Source: JBGANR01 sp044222225
GTDB lineage: Bacteria > Actinomycetota > Actinomycetes > Mycobacteriales > Mycobacteriaceae
NCBI GenBank assembly: GCA_044222225.1
Contig: JBGANR010000022.1
Coordinates: 11,517-75,516 of the forward strand
Direction of reading: 5' to 3'
DNA length: 64,000 nucleotides
Below are positions 8,868-18,897 of the stretch, one piece after another. A model generated the notes under the pieces. That model had not been told where the DNA came from. It ran no database searches and saw nothing but the letters and a program-made list of their open reading frames with translations. A program made the position numbers and the translations under genes. The stretch's first letter is position 1; every line of letters begins with the position of its first letter.

Positions 8868-8942
8868 CCGGAGCCTGTCACTGAGAGCGCCGACGCGGCG
8901 ATATGGGTCGCGAAGATCCGCCGGTCGACAGGTTCCGGTCAC
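8864..8942. repeat. Intergenic palindromic repeat, copy 1
   Basis: A 16-bp inverted repeat (8864-8879 with 8927-8942, one G:T mismatch) encloses a core with CCTGTCACTGAG followed by a GCGGCGATAT-like stretch. The same CCTGTCACTGAG core and a related C/G-then-ATAT arrangement occur in the repeat at 42692-42776. Its left arm overlaps the stop codon of the TetR gene. Confidence 0.65.
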
Positions 8943-8952
8943 GACAACGAAG

Positions 8953-8986
8953 AACGGCGCCCACCCCGGTCGGGGTGGGCGCCGTT
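8953..8986. terminator. Strong bidirectional terminator between TetR gene and acpS
   Basis: A perfect 15-bp GC-rich stem (8953-8967 with 8972-8986) with loop GGTC, extended by TT on the plus strand to give a run of four T. It lies between convergent genes. Confidence 0.9.
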
Positions 8987-9006
8987 TTCCACGTATCCGC
9001 GGGCCT

Positions 9007-9405
9007 CTACAGGCTCGGATCCTCCAGCACGGCCACAGCGGCGGCGACGTCACCGTCGTGCGTCAGCGACAGATGCACCCGCAGGTGCCCGAGGTGCTCC
9101 TGGAGCGCCTCGGAGAACCGGATGGACGGACGTCCCCAGCGATCGGTGACCACCCAGATGTCCCGGTGGACCACGTCGCCGATAGCCGGGACCTGCGCGA
9201 ACCGGCTGCCGGACCAGGCCTTGATCACGGCCTCCTTGGCGGCCCAGCGGCCGGCGAGGTGCATCGCGTCGGGCCCGTGGCCGGCGGCGGCGTCACGCCG
9301 CTCGACGGCCGTGAACACCTCGGCGAACCGGGTGCCGGGACGGTCCAACTGCTCGGTGAACTCGGGGATCGAGACGAGGTCGATGCCCACTCCGATGACG
9401 CTCAC
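9007..9405 (-). CDS. acpS: Holo-[acyl-carrier-protein] synthase AcpS
   Basis: Transfers 4'-phosphopantetheine from CoA to the serine of acyl carrier domains, here most likely the carrier domain of the FAS-I encoded just upstream. The 132 residues show the family motifs Val-Gly-Ile-Asp9-Leu-Val-Ser near the N-terminus and Trp-Ala-Ala-Lys57-Glu58-Ala around the second metal/CoA site. The GTG start overlaps the fas stop codon (GTGA), so translation is coupled to fas, the order known from M. tuberculosis (fas-acpS). A strong terminator follows. Confidence 0.95.
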   Translation of the reverse strand: MSVIGVGIDLVSIPEFTEQLDRPGTRFAEVFTAVERRDAAAGHGPDAMHLAGRWAAKEAVIKAWSGSRFAQVPAIGDVVHRDIWVVTDRWGRPSIRFSEALQEHLGHLRVHLSLTHDGDVAAAVAVLEDPSL

Positions 9406-12400
9406 CGGGCGTCACCGGCGTAGCTGCCGGCAGCACCCAGGCGCGCCGCGGGATCGAGCAGCATCGTCGACTCGATGTCCGCCTCGGGCACCGAGCCCGA
9501 CAGTCGTCGGTTCGGCGGCCGCTGATAGGCGGGCCTCCCGCCGCACATGGCGTCGAGCAGTCGCTGCTTGCCGTCGCGCTGCCGCGCCGCGGCCCGCTCG
9601 CGGTAGCTCTCGCGCTCGCCCTCCGGCAGCGTCGCGACGAACGCCTCCGGGTGAACGACCGCGATGAGACCCGACACGTGACCGAAGCCGAGGCTCGTCA
9701 GCATTCCGGCCTTGATCGAGAACGGCGTCTTACTCATCTCCATCGGCTGCGTCGGCCACACGAGATGCGGGTACTGCTCCATGACCTCATCCACGCAGTC
9801 CAGGCTACGGTTCGGCGGAATGACGCCGTCACGCAGGATCTGGCACAGGCCGATGAGCTGGAACGCCGCCGCGCCGCCCTTGGAGTGGCCCGTGAGCGTC
9901 TTCTGCGAGACGACGAACAGCGGAGCTCCGTCGCCACGACCGATCGCCTTGGCCAGCCGCGTGTGCAGCTTGGCCTCGTTCGGATCGTTGGCCTTCGTCG
10001 ACGTGTCGTGCTTGGAGATCACGGCCACGTCGTCCGCGCTGACGCCGAGCGACGCGAGAGACTCGGCGAGCGCCGATCCCCGCCCGCCACGGGCCGCACC
10101 GAGCGCACCGAGACCCGGCGCCGGGATCGACGTGTGCACGCCGTCGCCGAAGCTCGCAGCCCAGGCCACCACACCGAGCACCGGCAGCCCCATCTGCGCC
10201 GCGACGTCGCCGCGGGCCAGCAGCACCGTGCCGCCGCCGTTGGACTCGACGAAGCCGCCGCGCCGCCGGTCGTTGGCCCGGGAGAACCGCCGCGGGTCGA
10301 TGCCCTTGGCGGCCATCACAGCCGAATCGGCGGTGGCCGACATGTCACCGAACCCGACGATGCCCTCGATGCCGAGGTCGTCGAAGCCGCCGGCGACCGC
10401 GAACAGCGCCTTGCCGACGCGGATCTTGTCGACGCCCTCCTCCACGGAGACCGCCGCCGTCGCGCAGGCCGCGACCGGGTGGATCATCGCGCCGTAGCTG
10501 CCGATGTACGACTGCACGACGTGCGCCGCGACGACGTTCGGCAGGGCCTCCTGCAGGATGTCGTTCGGCTTCGCCTCACCCAGCAGGGTGTCGAGGTACA
10601 GCGAGCGCATCGACGTCATGCCGCCCATGCCCGTGCCCTGCGTGTTGGCGACGAGGCCCGGGTGGACCCAGCGCATGAGCTCGGACGGCGAGAAGCCGGA
10701 CGAGAGGAACGCGTCGACCGTCGCGACGAGGTTCCACAGCGCGACCCGGTCGACCGACTCGGCCATGTCCGGGGACACGCCCCAGCGTGTGACGTCGAAG
10801 CCGGTCGGGAGCTGGCCGCCCACCGTCCGCGTCAGGGTGTACCGGCGCGGCACACGGATCTCGGTGCCCGCGCGGCGGGTCACCTTCCAATCGCCCTCCG
10901 CACCGACGCTGACCACCGTCTTGTCCGGTTGCGCGGCCGCGAACGACCGCGCCTCGGCCTCGGAGCCGACCGTGAAGGTGACGTCCTCGTCGAGGAACAC
11001 CGACGTCAGCAGCGGCGAGGTGTTGGCGATCATCTCGCCCTCGTCCGCGTAGCGCCGGATGCCGCAACGCTCCATGACGGCGTCGTGGTAGCGATCAGCG
11101 ATGTCCGCCTCGGCGACCGGATCGCCCGTCTCGACGTCGTACCAGCCGGCCTTGGGGTTCTGCTCCCAGGTGATCAGGCCCGTGTTCCAGGCCAGCTCGA
11201 GGACGCCGGCCGCCGACAGGCGGTCGTCGACCTCGACCTCGAAGCGCGTCCGGGCGCTGCCGTACGGGCCGAGCTCACCGGCGCCGACGATGACGACGAG
11301 GTCCTCGGGCCGCGAATCGAGCGGCGCCCAGGACGGGCGCGTCGAGGAGTCGGCGACCGCGGGACCGGACAGCGCCACGTTGACGGCGCCCGCCGGAGCC
11401 TTGGCCGCGGCGGCCTTGGCCGGGGCCTCGACGCCGGCCGTGATGGCCTGCAGGTCGATGCCGTCGAGCCCGGCCGTCAGGTCCAGCAGCAGCGGCTCGA
11501 CGAGAGCCGACGCACGCTGGTCCGGCGCACACAGACCGAGCAGCTCGGCCGCCATCTCGGACGTGCTCCACGTGCGCACGCCGGCCGCCTCGACGGCGTC
11601 GACGAGCGGATCGTTGCCGCCCATGAGTCCGGTGCCGCGCACCCAGCCGATGATCGCGTGGGCGAGCGTCGTGCGCTCGTTCCACGCCGACTCGGCCTTC
11701 CAGCGCAGGCAGAGCGCGTCGAGCGCGGCCTTGGCCTCGCCGTACGCGCCGTCGCCGCCGAAGAGGCCGCGGTTGGGCGAGCCCGGCAGCACGACGTGCA
11801 GCCGCGCGGCCAGGTCCGCGTCACCGCCGAGGGCGGCGAGACCGGCGATGAGCCGCTCCACCGACCACAACAGCACCTTCATCTCGAGCTCGGCGCGCGG
11901 GCCGGCGTCCGTGAGGTCGCCGACGACGCGCGGCGCCGCGAACGGGAAGAGCAACGTGGGACGCAGCGCCTCCTTGACGACGCCGGTGCTGCCGCCGAGG
12001 TTCTCGGTCTGCTCCGAGCCGACCCACTCGACGAGCGCGTCGACGTCGGCGTACGAGGCCATGTTGGCCTGGACGAGCCACAGCTTGGCGCCCGTCCGGG
12101 CCGACGTGCGGTAGAGCTCCTTGAAGAACGCGAGGCGCTCCGGCGTCAGCCGCGAGGTGGTGGCGACGACGGTCGCGCCGCCGCCGAGCAGCCCACCCGC
12201 GACGGCTGCGGCGATGGAGCCCTTGGCCGCGCCGGTGACGACGGCGATCTCGCCGGCCCACCGGGCCTCACCCGAGTCCTCGGCCGCGGCGGCGATCGCC
12301 GCGAAGACGCGGGCGTGGCCGGCCCGGCCCTCCGCCAGCGCCTTGTCCTGCCACCACGTCGCGTGGGACGCGACGATCGAGCCGGCGGCGGTGAAGCGGC

Positions 12401-15400
12401 CGACGATCTGCTCGACGTCGGCGTCGATCTCGTTCTCGTCGGCGAGCCACAGCCGCGCGACGTCCTCGCGGGCGGACGCCCAGCGATCGTCGAGCAGCAC
12501 GGCGCGCCGCGCGTCGAACGCCGGGGCGACGGCCCGCAGCCAGTCCTTGCCCAGCTCGGCGGAGACCCGCTCCGCCAGCTCGACGGCCTCGGCGTCGTCG
12601 CTCTCGGCCGCCGCGACGACGTCCTCGAGGCCGAGCTTGCGCAGCGTCACCCGCGCGGCCGACGCGAGCGCGCCGTCCGGGCCGGTCAGCTGGTCGGTGA
12701 ACTCGGCGAGCGCGGCGGCGTCGACGACGGCCCCGCCCCCGCCGCCACCGGCGGCCGGCAGCGCCACGGCGACGCCGCGGGCGGCGCCGACCGACTCGAC
12801 GGCGCGGTCGATGAGCGCGTCGAGATCGACGGTCGAGGCGAGCGGTCCGGTGAGCAGGCCACCGAGGTCGCCGCCCCGGACGCTCGCACCGTCGCGGCAG
12901 CCGAGGGCCAACGCGACCGTGGCGTGCGTCGCCCAGCCGTCGCCGAGCTGCCACGCACCGGTGACGCGCTCCGCGATGTACGCGGCGCGCTTGCCGAGCG
13001 GTCCGAGCACCTTGCGCACCTGGTCGGCGACGGCGTCGCTGAGCACCGAGCCGAGCGGACGGTAGCCGCGGGCGAGCGTCGAGACGGTGGCGGCGAGCGC
13101 CGTCATCTCGGCTTCCGCGGCGCCGTCGATGGCGCCGAGACCGAGCTCGGTGCCGACGTCCAGCAGCAGCTGGTTACGGCGCGACGAGACGCCGTCGCAC
13201 AGCGACTCGATCGTGTCGGACGGGCCGATCTGATCGGGGCGCATCTTCGTCCACAGGGCCACGACGGCACGCACCGCGTCGGCCGGGCCGAAGGCGAGAT
13301 CCGCCGGGCGCGGTCCCGAGGCGGCCGCGGGTGCGGCTGCGGCGGGAGCCGCGGACGACGCCGCGGCGGGCGCGGACGCTGCGGACGGAGCCGCGGGTGC
13401 GACCGGCTCGTCGTCGGCGTCGGGTGCGCCGGCGTCGCGACCGAGCACCGCGTCGTTGTCGCGCTCGAGGTTGAGCACCTGCACGGTGGAGCCCGTGAAC
13501 TGGTCGAGCTTGAGCGTGTTGGTCGCCAGGCCGGCGACGGTCGGCGCGCTCTTGACGCCGACCTCGACGAAGCGGTCGATGCCGAGACCGCCTCGCTCGA
13601 CCGGCGTGAACAGCAGATCCTGCGTCTCGATCCAGCGCACCGGGCTGGCGAACTGCCAGGCCAGGAGCTCGATGAGGACGATGCGGGCCAGCCCGTCGCG
13701 ATCGGCGCTGACGTTCTCCCAGTCGGCGAGGACGGCGTCGAGCGGCTCCGACGGCACGAGATCGGCGATCTCCTGCACGAACTCGCGGCTCAGGTTGAAC
13801 AGCCGCGGCACGAGGTTCGGCACGTACTTGCCGATGAGCACCGACGCGTCGATCCGCGCCGGCAACAGCTCATCGAGCTTGTGCCGGAACTCGGGCACGC
13901 CGTCGCGCAGCACGGTGCTGTGGAACGGCACGTCGATGCCCGGCACGAGGATGAACGCGCGGCGGCCGCCGAACTCGGCGACCCGGCGCTCGACCTCGAC
14001 CTGCAGCGCTTCGAGGCCCTTGACGGTGCCCGCGATGGCGTACTGCGAGCCGCGCAGGTTGAGGTTGACCACCTCGAGGAACTCCCCGACGCCCTCGCCG
14101 ACACCGGCGACGAACGCGGTGACGTCGTCGTCGGCCAGGCCGAACTGGCTCGGCCGGATGGCCGCCATCCGGTAATCGCTGCGGCCCTTGGCGTCGCGCG
14201 GCACGAGGTTGTGCATCGCCGAACCGCGCTGGAAGACGACCTCCAGCACCGCCTCGAGCGGCAGCACCTGGGCGCAGGCGGCGAGCGCGTTGTACTCGCC
14301 GACGCTGTGGCCGCAGGTGATCGCGTCCGGGACGCGGGCGCCCTGCTCGGTCAGCTCGGCCATCTGCGCGACGCCGAGCGTCGCCATCGCGACCTGCGTG
14401 AACTGCGTGAGGAAGAGCACGCCGTCCGGATGGCTGTAGCGGACGCCGTTCGCCACGAGCGTCGTCGGGTTGTCGCGGACGACGGCCAGGATGGAGAAGC
14501 CGAGCGCCTTGCGGGTGTGTGCGTCGGCGCGGTCCCAGATCTCGCGGGCGGCCTTGCTGCGCGAGCGCGCGGCCATGCCCATGCCCATGCTCTGGATGCC
14601 CTGGCCGGGGAACGCGTAGACGGTGCGCGGCGGCGCGAGCACGCCGCTGGCGGTCATGACGACGTCGTCGCCGACCTTGCACGTCACGGCGATGACGTCG
14701 GCGCCGGCGTCGATGCCGGTGCGCTCGACACGCACGTCGATCTCGTCGCCGAGCCGCACCATGCCCAGGTAGCGCGCCGTCCAGCCGCGCAGCGGACGCG
14801 GCGCGGGCAGCCCCGAGCCGTCCGCGGCGGTGACGACCTGCTGGGCGGCGGCCGAAAGCCACATGCCGTGCACGATCGGCTCGCCGAGACCGGCCAGCGC
14901 GGCCGCGACGCGGTCGGTGTGGATCGGGTTGCGGTCGCCGGAGACGGCCGCGAAGCCGTTCATCCGGGACGGCGCGGTGATGCGGGCGCGACGCAGCTGC
15001 TTGCGCACCGTGTCCTCGGCACCGGCGCCGAGAGCGCCGCCCGCCGCGACCGGGTCACCGAGCGTGGCGGCCGCCGTGCGGCCGCGGATCGCGAACCGCT
15101 CCGTGAACTCGGCGAGCGAGCGCTCGCCCGCGGCGATGGTCACCGCGACCTCGATGACGCGGCCGAACTCGGTGTCGACGACCTCGCCGAGGCGTGCCGT
15201 GATCACGACGTCCGTCGCGGTCGTCGGCAGCGCGCCGAACTGCGTGACCGCGTGGTCGAGGTGGACCAGGTCGAGCAGACCTTCGACGGCCGGGCCGCCG
15301 GCCGGCGTCCGGGCCGCGCCGATGGCCGCGAAGACCGCGGGCCAGGCGAGACCGACGAGCGCGTCCGGGACCGGCACCTCGGCGGCACCGAACGTCGACG

Positions 15401-18400
15401 GCAGCGAGAACGCGGTGACCGACGTGTGGTCGGCGCCCAGGATGGGGGTCCAACGTCCCGTCGAGTGCGCGACGCCGTCACCGTCGACCGGGGGCAGTTC
15501 GCCGCCCGCGGCGATCGTCAGCAGCGCCGTCATGGCACCGGCGGCGTCGTCGATCTCGATGACCGGCGCGGCGCCGTCGTACGTCGCGGCGCCGACCCGG
15601 ATCGGCAGCCGCAGGACGCGGCCCGAGACGGGGATCTCGGCGACCACGCGGTCGCCCTCGACGCGCAGCTTGGCGCCGCTGCCGCGGTGCTCGGCGAGCG
15701 ACTCGTCGACGACGGTCCAGCTCTCCCGGCCGCCGAGGCGGCGCAGCGGGTTGGGGACCACGCGTCCGGACCAGACGGCGTCGTCGCTCTCGACGGCGAC
15801 CCGCAGCGGGCCGTCGCCCTCGACGAGGCCGGCGCGCCGGCGCGAGCCGATCGGCATCGGCTCGGCGCCACCGGCGCGCAGGTCGGCCACGACGCGACCC
15901 TCGAAGCGGTCGAGCAGCTCGCCCACCGGCTCGTCGACCCGCGTGATGCCCGCGACGGCGACGGTGCCGGGGATGATGCAGACCTCGTCGGCGCCGTAGC
16001 GCGCGTCGTGCGCCTGCCACAGCGAGTCGCTGCGCCACCAGCGGCGGACGTCCTTGTCGACGACCGGCACGAAGCCGACCGGCTTGCCCGGGGTCTTGCA
16101 CTGATCGAGGAAGAACGCGATGTCGGCCGGGTGCAGCGGCGCGGCGAACGGCACCGGGTATTCGCGCTCCAGGTGCGCGATCGCGTCGGCGGCCGACGTG
16201 ACGGACGCGACGTCCGGATAGGCCGTGGCGAACTCGCCGCGGTCCTGCAAGACGAGGCGGGCCTCGGCGCGACGCAGCATCTCGAAGAAGCGCATCCGCC
16301 ACGTGATGTCGGCGGTCACGGGATCGCCGTCGATGAAGCTCAGCTCGGCGTAGCGGCGCAGCCACTCGCCGTAGCTCATGCCGTCGAGGTCGCCGAAGTA
16401 CGGCTTGGCGGTGCCGGCGAGGGCGGCGATGATCTCGTCGCGGCGCTCGGCGACGGCGTCGGCGTCACCGGCGACCTCGTCGAGCAGGCGGCCGCAGCGC
16501 GACGCCGTGTTGTCCACCTCGTGGATGTCGGCGCCCAGCTGGCTGCGGCCCGACGCCATGCCGCCACGGGCGTGGCCGGCGCCGATCCACTCGGGGTGCC
16601 CCGGCGTGGCGACGAGCAGCTCCTTGACGGCCGGCGACGTCGTCGCCTCCTTGGTCGCCATGGCCGCGGTGCCGACGAGGATGCCGTCGAGCGGCATGAG
16701 CGGCAGGTCGTAGCGCGCCGCCCAGACGCCGGTGAGGTATTCGCTGGCGCGCTCGGGCGTGCCGATGCCGCCGCCGACGCAGACGACGACGTTCGGCCGG
16801 GCGCGCAACTCGCCGTAGGTCGCGACGAGCAGGTCGTCGAGGTCCTCCCACGAGTGGTGGCCGCCGGCGCGACCGCCCTCGATCTGGACGATGACGGGCA
16901 GGTGCGGGATCTCCGCGGCGATCCGCAGGACCGCGCGGATCTGATCGACCGTGCCGGGCTTGAAGGCGACGTGGCCGATGCCGGCTTCACGCAGCTCGTC
17001 GACGAGCGCGACGGCCTCCTCCAGCTCGGGGATGCCCGCGGTGACGATGACGCCGTCGATCGGCGCGCCCTTGGCGCGGGCCTTCTGCACGAGCTTCTTG
17101 CCGCCGAGCTGCAGCTTCCACAGGTAGGGATCGAGGAACAGCGAGTTGAACGCGGCCTGGCGACCCGGCTCGAGGAGCTCGGTGAGGCGCTCGAGATTCT
17201 CGGCGAAGATCGGCTCGGTGACCTGACCGCCGCCGGCCCACTCGGCCCAGTGGCCGGCGTTGGCGGCCGCGGCGACGATCGCCGGGTCGACGGTGGTCGG
17301 CGTCATGCCGGCGAGCAGCATCGGCGAGCGGCCGGTCAGCCGCGTGAAGGCCGTCTCGACGACCTCGCGGCCGTCCGGCAGCGTGACGAGCACCGGCGCG
17401 AACTGCGTCCACGGACGCCGCCGCTCAGGCGCGCTGCCCGGGGTGAACAGGTTCCGCTGGCCGCCGCGCAGCGCGGCGGGGACGACGCCCACACCGTGAC
17501 CGCGCACGATCGGAGCGGTGATCCGGGACGCGAGGTCGACCGGACCGAGGTCGAGGAACCACTGGGCGCCGGCGTCGACGGCCTCGCCGACCGACTCCAG
17601 CCAGTCGACGGGGGTGACGAGGACGTCGCGCGCCAGGCGGCCGGCCCAGGCGACGTCGATGCCGCACCGTGCCGCCCAGCTCTCGACGAGCTCGACACCC
17701 GGGGCCAGATCGACGTGGTGGAAGCCGACCTGCACGGGCAGCGGCTCGAAGAGCGGATCGAAGGCCGCGCCACCGGTGAGCTTGCGACGCCGCTCATCGG
17801 CCTCGGCGGCGGCGATCGTGCGGCAGTGCGCCTCGAACTCGGCGAGCAGCCGCGGCCGGCCGGAGAGGACGAGCGAGCGGTGGCCGTTGCGGACGGAGAC
17901 GGACGGCACGCCCTGCTGACCGGGCACGAGACCGGCGACGAAGTCGGCGAGCGCCGCGCCGATGCGCGCCGGGTCGGCCTTGGAGACGGCGACCATCGGG
18001 CTGCCGTCGGCACCGGCGATGACACCGCTCGCGCGCGCGGCGCGGGCCGCGGCGGCACCGATGAGCGTGGCGACGGCGAGCACGGTGCCGTCACCGCGCG
18101 TCGGGTCGGTGAGCGCCTCCACGGCCAGCACGCCCTGGGAGTGCCCGAGGACGGCGACCGGCGGCGTCGCGACGACGTCGAGGCCCTGCTTACGCAGCGA
18201 CCGGATGGCCGCCAACTGAGCGAGCACGATGCCGGGCACGGAGACGGCCGCGGACGTCAGGAAGGCATCGCTCGGGATCGGGTCGCCCACGACGTGGGCG
18301 GCGATCCAGGTACGCGGATGGAAGCCCTCGGGGCACGTGACGAGCAGATCGTCGGCGACCGGCGCGAGCAGCTCCGCGACGTCTGCCACGACCGCCCCCA

Positions 18401-18575
18401 CCTCGCGCTCGAGGCCGGCGTCGGTGACCAGATCCGTCAGCGCCTCGACCCACGCCGCGCCCTGACCGCCGAACATGACGGCGTACGGCTCGCCGAGTTC
18501 CAACCGGTCTGACAGCGATGCCTCCAGTACGGATCGGGAGGCCGCGCGCGCGGTGAGATGATCGTCGACTGTCAC
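9402..18575 (-). CDS. fas: Type I fatty acid synthase (FAS-I multienzyme)
   Basis: Cytosolic multienzyme that makes acyl-CoAs de novo from acetyl- and malonyl-CoA, supplying membrane lipids and mycolic acid precursors. The 3057 residues carry the domains in bacterial/fungal order: acetyl transferase (Gly-His-Ser-Gln-Gly near 146), enoyl reductase (Gly-Gly-Arg-Ala-Gly-Gly-His-His near 570), hot-dog dehydratase (near 1220-1235), malonyl/palmitoyl transferase (Gly-His-Ser-Val-Gly-Glu-Tyr near 1423), carrier domain (Gly-Val-Ser-Ser near 1793, after an Ala/Pro linker), ketoreductase (Val-Thr-Gly-Ala-Ala-Lys-Gly near 2115) and ketosynthase (Cys in Ala-Ala-Cys-Ala-Thr near 2705, plus Lys-His-Asp-Thr-Ser and Gly-His-Ser-Lys-Gly). 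The GTG at 18575 has AGGAG 6 bases upstream; the open frame extends to 18671 but without such a site. Confidence 0.97.
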   Translation of the reverse strand: MTVDDHLTARAASRSVLEASLSDRLELGEPYAVMFGGQGAAWVEALTDLVTDAGLEREVGAVVADVAELLAPVADDLLVTCPEGFHPRTWIAAHVVGDPIPSDAFLTSAAVSVPGIVLAQLAAIRSLRKQGLDVVATPPVAVLGHSQGVLAVEALTDPTRGDGTVLAVATLIGAAAARAARASGVIAGADGSPMVAVSKADPARIGAALADFVAGLVPGQQGVPSVSVRNGHRSLVLSGRPRLLAEFEAHCRTIAAAEADERRRKLTGGAAFDPLFEPLPVQVGFHHVDLAPGVELVESWAARCGIDVAWAGRLARDVLVTPVDWLESVGEAVDAGAQWFLDLGPVDLASRITAPIVRGHGVGVVPAALRGGQRNLFTPGSAPERRRPWTQFAPVLVTLPDGREVVETAFTRLTGRSPMLLAGMTPTTVDPAIVAAAANAGHWAEWAGGGQVTEPIFAENLERLTELLEPGRQAAFNSLFLDPYLWKLQLGGKKLVQKARAKGAPIDGVIVTAGIPELEEAVALVDELREAGIGHVAFKPGTVDQIRAVLRIAAEIPHLPVIVQIEGGRAGGHHSWEDLDDLLVATYGELRARPNVVVCVGGGIGTPERASEYLTGVWAARYDLPLMPLDGILVGTAAMATKEATTSPAVKELLVATPGHPEWIGAGHARGGMASGRSQLGADIHEVDNTASRCGRLLDEVAGDADAVAERRDEIIAALAGTAKPYFGDLDGMSYGEWLRRYAELSFIDGDPVTADITWRMRFFEMLRRAEARLVLQDRGEFATAYPDVASVTSAADAIAHLEREYPVPFAAPLHPADIAFFLDQCKTPGKPVGFVPVVDKDVRRWWRSDSLWQAHDARYGADEVCIIPGTVAVAGITRVDEPVGELLDRFEGRVVADLRAGGAEPMPIGSRRRAGLVEGDGPLRVAVESDDAVWSGRVVPNPLRRLGGRESWTVVDESLAEHRGSGAKLRVEGDRVVAEIPVSGRVLRLPIRVGAATYDGAAPVIEIDDAAGAMTALLTIAAGGELPPVDGDGVAHSTGRWTPILGADHTSVTAFSLPSTFGAAEVPVPDALVGLAWPAVFAAIGAARTPAGGPAVEGLLDLVHLDHAVTQFGALPTTATDVVITARLGEVVDTEFGRVIEVAVTIAAGERSLAEFTERFAIRGRTAAATLGDPVAAGGALGAGAEDTVRKQLRRARITAPSRMNGFAAVSGDRNPIHTDRVAAALAGLGEPIVHGMWLSAAAQQVVTAADGSGLPAPRPLRGWTARYLGMVRLGDEIDVRVERTGIDAGADVIAVTCKVGDDVVMTASGVLAPPRTVYAFPGQGIQSMGMGMAARSRSKAAREIWDRADAHTRKALGFSILAVVRDNPTTLVANGVRYSHPDGVLFLTQFTQVAMATLGVAQMAELTEQGARVPDAITCGHSVGEYNALAACAQVLPLEAVLEVVFQRGSAMHNLVPRDAKGRSDYRMAAIRPSQFGLADDDVTAFVAGVGEGVGEFLEVVNLNLRGSQYAIAGTVKGLEALQVEVERRVAEFGGRRAFILVPGIDVPFHSTVLRDGVPEFRHKLDELLPARIDASVLIGKYVPNLVPRLFNLSREFVQEIADLVPSEPLDAVLADWENVSADRDGLARIVLIELLAWQFASPVRWIETQDLLFTPVERGGLGIDRFVEVGVKSAPTVAGLATNTLKLDQFTGSTVQVLNLERDNDAVLGRDAGAPDADDEPVAPAAPSAASAPAAASSAAPAAAAPAAASGPRPADLAFGPADAVRAVVALWTKMRPDQIGPSDTIESLCDGVSSRRNQLLLDVGTELGLGAIDGAAEAEMTALAATVSTLARGYRPLGSVLSDAVADQVRKVLGPLGKRAAYIAERVTGAWQLGDGWATHATVALALGCRDGASVRGGDLGGLLTGPLASTVDLDALIDRAVESVGAARGVAVALPAAGGGGGGAVVDAAALAEFTDQLTGPDGALASAARVTLRKLGLEDVVAAAESDDAEAVELAERVSAELGKDWLRAVAPAFDARRAVLLDDRWASAREDVARLWLADENEIDADVEQIVGRFTAAGSIVASHATWWQDKALAEGRAGHARVFAAIAAAAEDSGEARWAGEIAVVTGAAKGSIAAAVAGGLLGGGATVVATTSRLTPERLAFFKELYRTSARTGAKLWLVQANMASYADVDALVEWVGSEQTENLGGSTGVVKEALRPTLLFPFAAPRVVGDLTDAGPRAELEMKVLLWSVERLIAGLAALGGDADLAARLHVVLPGSPNRGLFGGDGAYGEAKAALDALCLRWKAESAWNERTTLAHAIIGWVRGTGLMGGNDPLVDAVEAAGVRTWSTSEMAAELLGLCAPDQRASALVEPLLLDLTAGLDGIDLQAITAGVEAPAKAAAAKAPAGAVNVALSGPAVADSSTRPSWAPLDSRPEDLVVIVGAGELGPYGSARTRFEVEVDDRLSAAGVLELAWNTGLITWEQNPKAGWYDVETGDPVAEADIADRYHDAVMERCGIRRYADEGEMIANTSPLLTSVFLDEDVTFTVGSEAEARSFAAAQPDKTVVSVGAEGDWKVTRRAGTEIRVPRRYTLTRTVGGQLPTGFDVTRWGVSPDMAESVDRVALWNLVATVDAFLSSGFSPSELMRWVHPGLVANTQGTGMGGMTSMRSLYLDTLLGEAKPNDILQEALPNVVAAHVVQSYIGSYGAMIHPVAACATAAVSVEEGVDKIRVGKALFAVAGGFDDLGIEGIVGFGDMSATADSAVMAAKGIDPRRFSRANDRRRGGFVESNGGGTVLLARGDVAAQMGLPVLGVVAWAASFGDGVHTSIPAPGLGALGAARGGRGSALAESLASLGVSADDVAVISKHDTSTKANDPNEAKLHTRLAKAIGRGDGAPLFVVSQKTLTGHSKGGAAAFQLIGLCQILRDGVIPPNRSLDCVDEVMEQYPHLVWPTQPMEMSKTPFSIKAGMLTSLGFGHVSGLIAVVHPEAFVATLPEGERESYRERAAARQRDGKQRLLDAMCGGRPAYQRPPNRRLSGSVPEADIESTMLLDPAARLGAAGSYAGDAR

Positions 18576-18703
18576 ATGTGCTCCTGGATCGGGGGCGGTG
18601 CGGACTGCCGCGCGCCGCCGCGTGGGTGGTCCCGACGCGACTCTGCTGGCGGGCGATAGACATCGTGACACAGGAACTTGAGGAATCCCTCACTTTTCCG
18701 TGG

Positions 18704-18727
18704 TACCGGTGGGTATACCCGCTGGTA
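18704..18727. promoter_or_regulatory. 24-bp dyad upstream of fas, candidate operator
   Basis: Symmetric site TACC-N3-GGGTA-TACCC-N3-GGTA, perfect in both 9-base half patterns, 129-152 bases before the fas start in the 320-bp fas/HIT divergent region. Its size and symmetry suit a TetR-type repressor or activator. Assignment to fas control is inference; it could also serve the HIT gene. I see nothing else firm in the rest of this intergenic region. Confidence 0.5.
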
Positions 18728-18897
18728 AGAACATCGCGCGCGGCCCGTGAAGCGGACCACACGAGCCATCGGGGCAGGTCGTGACGCAGTCGCCCCGCCT
18801 GACCGGCCGCTGGAAAAATGTGACGAAGACCGCTCGCGAATCGGCGTGTCTTACATCACTTCTCAGGGTCCGGTCGACCGTTACCTAGGCTCTGGTG

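Noticed and set aside
9651..18512. A 2953-codon open frame on the plus strand, antisense to fas
   Set aside because: High GC with strong third-position bias keeps antisense frames open; the product is low-complexity Arg/Asp/Gly/Val-rich and has no domain, while the minus strand encodes every FAS-I domain.
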